Source: an archaeon (GTDB taxonomy: Archaea > EX4484-52 > WAPT01). Taken from it: 9,256 nucleotides of DNA. The number at the start of each line of letters is the position of its first letter. Positions within the stretch are counted from its first letter, which is position 1. The stretch lies in the NCBI GenBank assembly GCA_029258795.1, contig JAPDKB010000003.1, forward strand, positions 1 through 9,256, written 5' to 3'. Of the stretch, positions 5,687 to 9,256 are shown piece after piece. The position numbers and the translations under genes were made by a program. The notes below the pieces were generated by a model that had not been told where the DNA came from, did not search any database, and saw only the letters and a program-made list of their open reading frames with translations.

Positions 5687-6569
5687 AAAGAGAATAGGAG
5701 TAGCCTTATCAACCGGCTCAGCAAGAGCACTTGCACACATAGGCGTCCTGAAGGTTCTCGATAAAGAAGGTATTAAGATAGATGTTATATCTGGAACAAG
5801 TTTTGGGGGATTGATAGCGGGAATGTATGCCTCAGGTATGAAACCTGATGAAATAGAGGAGAAATTTCTCAAAATTACAAAATCAAAGTTATTTTCCATT
5901 TTCAGACCCGCACCCAAAAGGTCAGGATTTATAGATAAGAAAAGACTTGAAAAATTGGTAAGAGAATTTGTGAAGGATGTGGATATAAGTGAGTTGAAAA
6001 TTCCTTTTGGGGTTCCTTGTGTGGATGTTATGACAGGAGAGAAGGTTGTGATAGACAAGGGATCGTTGATTCGGGCAATTATGGCTACCATGGCCTATCC
6101 AATTGTATTTACTCCCATAGAATATGATGGAAGATATCTACTGGACGGTGGTATTATAGATCCTTTACCGGTGGATATAGCACGCAGGCTTGGAGCAGAG
6201 ATTGTAATAGCAAGCATGCCATTCCCTGGTGGTAATGAAAGGCTTGCAAAGATTAGTGAAAATATGCTGAATAGCAGGGTCAACGAGATTACGCATTTTT
6301 TAATGGTAGAAAAAGAAATAAACAATTGTAAAAATCAAAAAAAATCTCTTAATATGGCTCATATATTTATGCAGTTATCATCAATCCTGGAGAATCAGAG
6401 CCTGCTTTTACAATGGCAAGAGCACAAACCTGATATACTTATTGTGCCTGATGTGAAGGATTTAAAACCACTTGAGTTTTACAGGGCAAGAGAGACAATC
6501 CTGCAGGGAGAGAAGGCAACAAGAAGGGCCATTCTGAGCATAAAAAGAATTATAGAGGCTTTGGGATAG
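5664..6569 (+). CDS. Patatin-like phospholipase (RssA/NTE-type serine hydrolase)
   Basis: Patatin-like proteins are lipid acyl hydrolases with a Ser-Asp dyad. The nucleophile elbow GTSFGG holds Ser46 and the second catalytic residue is Asp161 in the DGG motif (numbering from the GTG at 5664). The oxyanion-hole loop reads TGSARALAHIGVL, where most bacterial relatives have GGGARGLAHIGVL. The C-terminal part (PDILIVPDVKDL, then EFYRARETI) matches the usual family end, so the protein is complete at about 301 residues. No signal peptide or membrane helix is visible, which suggests a cytoplasmic or membrane-peripheral enzyme. GAGGAG at 5651-5656 lies 7 nt before the GTG at 5664 but only 1 nt before the ATG at 5658, so I favour GTG. 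ATG would add two residues. The gene overlaps the glycosyltransferase by 23 nt, so the two are co-translated. A lipid esterase next to a lipid-type glycosyltransferase fits deacylation or remodelling of a glycolipid. Confidence 0.9.
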   Translation: MCTGLSNKKRIGVALSTGSARALAHIGVLKVLDKEGIKIDVISGTSFGGLIAGMYASGMKPDEIEEKFLKITKSKLFSIFRPAPKRSGFIDKKRLEKLVREFVKDVDISELKIPFGVPCVDVMTGEKVVIDKGSLIRAIMATMAYPIVFTPIEYDGRYLLDGGIIDPLPVDIARRLGAEIVIASMPFPGGNERLAKISENMLNSRVNEITHFLMVEKEINNCKNQKKSLNMAHIFMQLSSILENQSLLLQWQEHKPDILIVPDVKDLKPLEFYRARETILQGEKATRRAILSIKRIIEALG

Positions 6570-6631
6570 CCCGCAGCCTGGTTAAAAGAACAGCATCCAA
6601 TTCCATCGGTTGCTTAAGACAGAGAGCCCTC

Positions 6632-8272
6632 TTACAGTCTTCTGGACCTTAAAAGGGTTATCAAAAGTCCAAATCCAGAAAGGCCGGCAAGTATAAATCC
6701 TATAATTCCAAAGGCCGGGAGATTGAATAAGAAAGGACCTCTGTTGGAAAGTACAATAAGAGAGGAACCTATTACTATGGAGGCCATTATGAGACTGAAT
6801 GAGAGTCTGTTAAGGGCTCTTTCTATCCTTGATGCAATGGCTTCAAGTCCTTTGTGCTCCATTTCCATTTTTAGTTTTCCTTCCTTTAGTTTTTCCAGTA
6901 TCTTACGCACATCTTCAGGGAATTTCTCAAGAAATTTTCCATAAGAGGAGACTATTTCTTCTGTTTTTCTCAACACAGCCTCTAAGTTATACCTTCTTTC
7001 AAGCAGTTTGAAAGCATAGACCTTAAGGCATTCTATGATTTCAAATTCAGGATAAACCTGATGAATCACTCCCTCAAGGGTGGATAAGGATTTTGCGAGG
7101 AGAACAAAATTTCTGGGCATTTTCATTTTGTATCTTCTCGTAATATCAAATATTTCATTTGCCACCCTTTTTATTGATATCCGGGAAAGGGGAATTCCAT
7201 AATATCTATCCATGAGGTCTTTAATTGCCTCTTTAATCTCCCCGATGTCTGTTTCTTTACCTATAACCCCAAGATTTAAAAATATTTCCACAGTTTTATT
7301 AACATCCTTTTCCACGATGGCTATGAGCAAAGCCGATAGAATATCTCTGGATGTTTCATCAATTCTTCCTATTAATCCAAAATCCAGGAGAATTATTCTG
7401 CCATCCGGGGAAAGCATGATATTTCCTGGATGGGGGTCAGCGTGGAAATATCCATAATCAAAAATCTGCGTAAAAAAGAAATCAGCAATTCTTCTTGCAA
7501 TTTCCTTTCTGGAGATTGATACTCTATCTATATCTTTTATGTTTATTCCTTCCACCCTTTCCATGGTTAGAACCCTGCCGGTGGTATATTCCCGGTAGAC
7601 GGAAGGTATAATCACATTTTCATCGTTTTTAAAATAGTTTTTAAATCTTTCAATGGATTTTCCTTCCTTTATAAAATCCAGTTCCTCAAGCAGATTTTTT
7701 CCTATTTCCTCTATCTTCCCCACCACGTCAAATTCTTTTACCACATTAAATCTTTTCTCAAGCATTTCGGCTATTCTCCGGATAATGGAAAAATCAGATT
7801 CAATCATATTTCTTGCCTTTGGTCTCTGCACCTTTACCACCACTTCAACACCCTCTTTTATCTTTGCCCTGTGGACCTGTGCCAGGGATGCGGTTGCATG
7901 GGGTTGCTTTTCAAACACCGGAAATATATCGGAGATTGACATCTTGAATTCTTTCTCTATTACATCTTTTATCTCCTCAAATGGAACGGGTTTCACCCTC
8001 TCCTGAAGTTTTGAAAGTTCCACTATAAAATCTTCCGGAAGGAGATCAGGACGGAGGGATAGAATCTGTCCTATCTTTATAAAAGTAGGACCCAGTTCCT
8101 CTATAGCCATTCTCAATCTCTCTGCCCTTGTCCCTTTAATTTCCTTCCCTTTATACCGTATTCTTACCGGGAGACGTTCAACTATATCCCTGAATCCATA
8201 TTTTGCAAAAACAAAAAGAATATAGTGAACCCTTTTAAGGTTCCTTATGCTTTTTACTATTCTTTTTAACAT
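6632..8272 (-). CDS. UbiB/AarF/COQ8 (ABC1) family atypical protein kinase-like ATPase
   Basis: This 546-residue protein has the hallmarks of the UbiB family. These are the KxGQ-type motif KIGQILSLRPDLLP (K66-Q69), the family-specific alanine-containing loop ATASLAQVH (126-134) that replaces the glycine-rich loop of kinases, the ATP lysine in VVVKVQ (K147), the catalytic loop HADPHPGNI (277-285) and the metal-binding DFG (297-299). Two hydrophobic helices near the C-terminus (about 493-513 and 520-541) anchor it to the inner membrane. Characterised relatives support ubiquinone or other isoprenoid-quinone synthesis through ATPase activity. The role in an organism with other quinones or none is unknown. 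It starts 7 nt after the upstream small gene with no good Shine-Dalgarno, so it is probably coupled to it. It converges on the patatin gene with a 62-bp gap. Confidence 0.93.
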   Translation of the reverse strand: MLKRIVKSIRNLKRVHYILFVFAKYGFRDIVERLPVRIRYKGKEIKGTRAERLRMAIEELGPTFIKIGQILSLRPDLLPEDFIVELSKLQERVKPVPFEEIKDVIEKEFKMSISDIFPVFEKQPHATASLAQVHRAKIKEGVEVVVKVQRPKARNMIESDFSIIRRIAEMLEKRFNVVKEFDVVGKIEEIGKNLLEELDFIKEGKSIERFKNYFKNDENVIIPSVYREYTTGRVLTMERVEGINIKDIDRVSISRKEIARRIADFFFTQIFDYGYFHADPHPGNIMLSPDGRIILLDFGLIGRIDETSRDILSALLIAIVEKDVNKTVEIFLNLGVIGKETDIGEIKEAIKDLMDRYYGIPLSRISIKRVANEIFDITRRYKMKMPRNFVLLAKSLSTLEGVIHQVYPEFEIIECLKVYAFKLLERRYNLEAVLRKTEEIVSSYGKFLEKFPEDVRKILEKLKEGKLKMEMEHKGLEAIASRIERALNRLSFSLIMASIVIGSSLIVLSNRGPFLFNLPAFGIIGFILAGLSGFGLLITLLRSRRL

Positions 8273-8279
8273 TTTTTAA

Positions 8280-8558
8280 CTACTTTATCTTCTTCTCAAG
8301 AGCGGATATTCTCTTTGATAGTTCCTCTATATCTGCCTTTGTGGCCAGGTTTAACCTTTCATGTATCTCCTCCACCTTTTTTTCCACAATTTTTTCTATT
8401 TCCTTTTTTGCTTCCTTACCTCTGGATATGAGATGTTCCTTTGTAATGTCTCCTTTTTTGAGAAGCCCCTCTAAGGTTTTGTCCGCTTTTTCCTTCAGAG
8501 AGATTAAAAGCCCCAAGGATGCAAGAAAGAGATCCTCTATTTTTTCCTTCTTTGCCAT
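8280..8558 (-). CDS. Small coiled-coil phasin-like protein
   Basis: A 92-residue, highly charged, helical protein. The N-terminal half (KIEDLFLASLGLLISLKEKA) forms an amphipathic segment and the C-terminal half (about 62-92, ending LSKRISALEKKIK) has a heptad pattern typical of a coiled coil. The overall form matches the phasin/PhaI-like small proteins known in bacteria from polyhydroxyalkanoate granules. Many members occur without any granule genes and their job is unknown. The start at 8558 has AAGGAGGT 5 nt upstream. It is followed after 7 nt by the UbiB-family gene on the same strand, which suggests one operon and perhaps a membrane-surface partner of that kinase-like protein. The phasin label is a resemblance, not proof. 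Confidence 0.75.
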   Translation of the reverse strand: MAKKEKIEDLFLASLGLLISLKEKADKTLEGLLKKGDITKEHLISRGKEAKKEIEKIVEKKVEEIHERLNLATKADIEELSKRISALEKKIK

Positions 8559-8563
8559 GTTTT

Positions 8564-8571
8564 ACCTCCTT
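8564..8571 (-). promoter_or_regulatory. Ribosome binding site of the phasin-like gene
   Basis: AAGGAGGT on the minus strand ends 5 nt before the ATG at 8558. A second, almost identical site (AAGGAGGTAAT, 8801-8811) lies about 235 nt upstream at the predicted transcript start, with no ATG at a matching distance. Confidence 0.8.
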
Positions 8572-8589
8572 CCATAAATTATGTTGTTA

Positions 8590-8813
8590 TGCCCCGGGAT
8601 GTGAGGGGCCTGACATGTCAGGGAATATTGCAGCAAGGATGGGTGAGCACCGGAAAGCGAGGCAACGAGAGACCCATTGCACATATGAGGCAGCCCGCCT
8701 CGCATAAAACCCTGAAACCCAGGAAGAACCATGCACTCCATATTCCCCGCAATTCACATGGTCCAGGAGACCTTCTTTACATACATCATCAGCAAAGATA
8801 ATTACCTCCTTAT
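8590..8813 (-). ncRNA. Candidate structured RNA or long regulatory leader
   Basis: This stretch lies between a sigma70-type promoter (8821-8849) and the phasin-like gene and is GC-rich: by hand count 66 of 110 bases in 8591-8700 are G or C, far above the neighbouring genes. The helices nest as follows. P1 is 8609-8618 with 8756-8767 (two bulges). P2 is 8621-8628 (GGGAATAT) with 8740-8747 (ATATTCCC). P3 is ATGGGT 8639-8644 with ACCCAT 8672-8677, extended by GCA/TGC. P4 is GAGGC 8687-8691 with GCCTC 8697-8701. P5 is CCTG 8711-8714 with CAGG 8720-8723. GCGAGGC (8657-8663) can also pair with GCCTCGC (8697-8703), giving a pseudoknot or a switch. A long rod with internal loops recalls 6S RNA, but I recognise no conserved family sequence. 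The strand comes from the promoter. No T-run follows, so it may read through into the phasin-like gene as a leader. Both ends are estimates. Confidence 0.42.
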
Positions 8814-8820
8814 TTTATAT

Positions 8821-8849
8821 AAGATACTAACACAGATTTAGTTTGTCAA
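8821..8849 (-). promoter_or_regulatory. Promoter of the leader RNA / phasin-like / UbiB operon
   Basis: On the minus strand: a perfect -35 TTGACA (8844-8849), a 17-bp spacer and the -10 TATCTT (8821-8826), followed by an AT-rich TATATAAAAT. The -35 context CTTGACAAACT is identical over 11 bp to that of the tRNA-tuf promoter, suggesting comparable strength. The predicted start near 8814 falls about 3 nt before an AAGGAGGT sequence. Confidence 0.7.
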
Positions 8850-8869
8850 GTGTGGGGTGGGTGTATAAT
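8843..8869 (+). promoter_or_regulatory. Candidate divergent promoter toward the transposase-like gene
   Basis: A perfect -10 TATAAT (8864-8869) is preceded, after a short 15-bp spacer, by TTGTCA (8843-8848). This -35 overlaps the -35 of the minus-strand promoter base for base, so both polymerases cannot bind at once. The short spacer makes it weaker than its partner. Confidence 0.45.
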
Positions 8870-8885
8870 AAAAATATCTGATAAA

Positions 8886-8930
8886 TATCCAGGGTTATCC
8901 AGGTTATGGGGCTGGTTATGGAAGAGGTTA
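8886..8930 (+). repeat. Short direct repeats upstream of the transposase-like gene
   Basis: TATCCAGG occurs at 8886-8893 and 8896-8903 (period 10). GGTTATGG occurs at 8902-8909 and 8914-8921 (period 12), with GGTTAA following. Closely spaced repeats of this kind are found in transposase-binding ends of insertion sequences and in operators. Which applies here is unknown, and no terminal inverted repeat can be tested because the other end is outside the window. Confidence 0.4.
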
Positions 8931-8965
8931 ACTCAAGGAGGTAGAGATGGGGAAGGTATCAGGAG

Positions 8966-8986
8966 GGAGGGGGAATTTCCCCCTCC
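8966..8986 (+). other. Strong hairpin just upstream of the transposase ribosome binding site
   Basis: GGAGGGGGAA (8966-8975) and TTCCCCCTCC (8977-8986) form a perfect 10-bp inverted repeat around a single central T. In RNA this would fold into a very stable GC-rich hairpin ending 5 nt before the AAGGAGGTG ribosome binding site. No T-run follows, so it is not an intrinsic terminator. A 5' hairpin that limits transposase translation from outside transcripts is known in some insertion sequences; its role here is inference. Confidence 0.55.
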
Positions 8987-9002
8987 AGGAGAAGGAGGTG
9001 CT

Positions 9003-9256
9003 ATGGACGTTTTAAGGGACATCATAGAAGAAAAGGACCTCAAGGTTACGAAAGTTAAAAAGACTGAGGAAGGATGCAAGCATTGCGGTTCATCCAGAGT
9101 GTGGCGTAATGGAAGGGATAAGGAGAGGAAGAAGGCAGGAAGGTTTATCTTGTTATAAGGAGGCAGAAGTATCTCTGTGGGGATTGTAAGCGCACTGTTA
9201 CTGTGATGATAAAGGAACTGCCTCCCTGGAAGAGGTTCACCCTCTCCCTTGCCCTC
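9003..9256 (+). pseudogene. Zinc-ribbon transposase-like gene, 5' part with a -1 frameshift (runs off the window)
   Basis: The start at 9003 follows AAGGAGGTG (8992-9000) and gives MDVLRDIIEEKDLKVTKVKK, then a first zinc-binding pair CKHCGSSRVWRNG (C25, C28). That frame ends at a TAA at 9156-9158. The -1 frame, open from 9122 to the window end, supplies the expected second pair in RRQKYLCGDCKRTV (cysteines encoded at 9176-9178 and 9185-9187) and continues KELPPWKRFTLSLAL. A CxxC...CxxC ribbon near the N-terminus is typical of several insertion-sequence transposases, where it helps bind the DNA ends. Both halves of one ribbon lie in different frames, so the gene is broken, read by a programmed shift, or contains a sequencing error. 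No classic slippery heptamer is visible in 9122-9158. The catalytic domain is outside the window, so the family cannot be named. Confidence 0.6.

Noticed and set aside
6616-6641. Imperfect hairpin AAGAC...GTCTT in the convergent gap between the patatin and UbiB genes
   Set aside because: The inner AGAG/CTCT stem leaves only a 2-base loop and neither strand has a following T-run, so I do not call a bidirectional terminator. I see nothing else in 6570-6631.
8755-8790. A possible 11-13 residue leader peptide (TTG or ATG start, ending ...SWTM) just after the same ribosome-binding-like site
   Set aside because: The spacing to the ATG is long, the TTG start is speculative, there is no run of regulatory codons and no attenuator terminator is visible. 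Only a transcript and ribosome map could revive it.
8587-8799. A 71-codon open frame on the minus strand starting at ATC, 6 nt after an AAGGAGGT site
   Set aside because: It has no usual start codon, an odd composition (Cys, Trp, Ser and Gly scattered) and no recognisable family. A frame this long is not rare in GC-rich sequence, and the complementary pairing fits an RNA better.
8850-9002. In-frame extension of the transposase-like gene upstream to an ATG at 8850
   Set aside because: The extension has low-complexity Gly/Arg-rich sequence, overlaps the promoter and hairpin, and has no ribosome binding site. The ATG at 9003 has a strong one.
1-9256. CRISPR array, prophage or replication origin
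   Set aside because: I looked for regular 25-40 bp direct repeats, phage-type genes and clustered DnaA boxes and saw none.

Overview
The window is bacterial DNA of moderate to low GC content. It carries strong sigma70-type promoters (TTGACA boxes), Shine-Dalgarno sites of the AAGGAGGT type, and Lys/Glu/Ile-rich proteins with many AGA/AGG and ATA codons. I infer a thermophilic, probably anaerobic bacterium outside the well-studied groups. The lineage cannot be fixed from this sequence alone.

Region 1 (1-540, minus strand) is a translation operon transcribed toward position 1: a strong promoter, then tRNA-Thr(TGT), tRNA-Tyr(GTA), tRNA-Gly(TCC), tRNA-Thr(GGT) and the start of the elongation factor Tu gene. 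This is the same gene order as the E. coli thrU-tyrU-glyT-thrT-tufB operon.

Region 2 (541-3000, plus strand) holds a Na+/phosphate cotransporter-family protein with an extra N-terminal Ig-like domain and a C-terminal PhoU-like domain. A terminator follows, then a 58-codon remnant of a minimal nucleotidyltransferase (MNT-type) gene that breaks off abruptly.

Region 3 (3002-6569, plus strand) is the most interesting protein-coding part. One promoter leads into three overlapping genes: a radical SAM/SPASM-like enzyme, a GT4 glycosyltransferase resembling diacylglycerol glycosyltransferases, and a patatin-like phospholipase. The tight coupling suggests a single pathway, most plausibly modification and remodelling of a membrane lipid, but its substrate and product are unknown.

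Region 4 (6632-8850, minus strand, convergent with region 3) encodes a UbiB/AarF/COQ8-family atypical kinase, preceded by a small coiled-coil phasin-like protein. Upstream of that pair, behind its own promoter, lies a GC-rich stretch of about 220 nt that can fold into several nested helices. It may be a structured non-coding RNA or a regulatory leader.

Region 5 (8843-9256, plus strand) begins with a promoter that shares its -35 area with the divergent region 4 promoter. Short repeats and a strong hairpin follow, and then the start of a zinc-ribbon transposase-like gene whose frame is broken by a -1 shift before the window ends.
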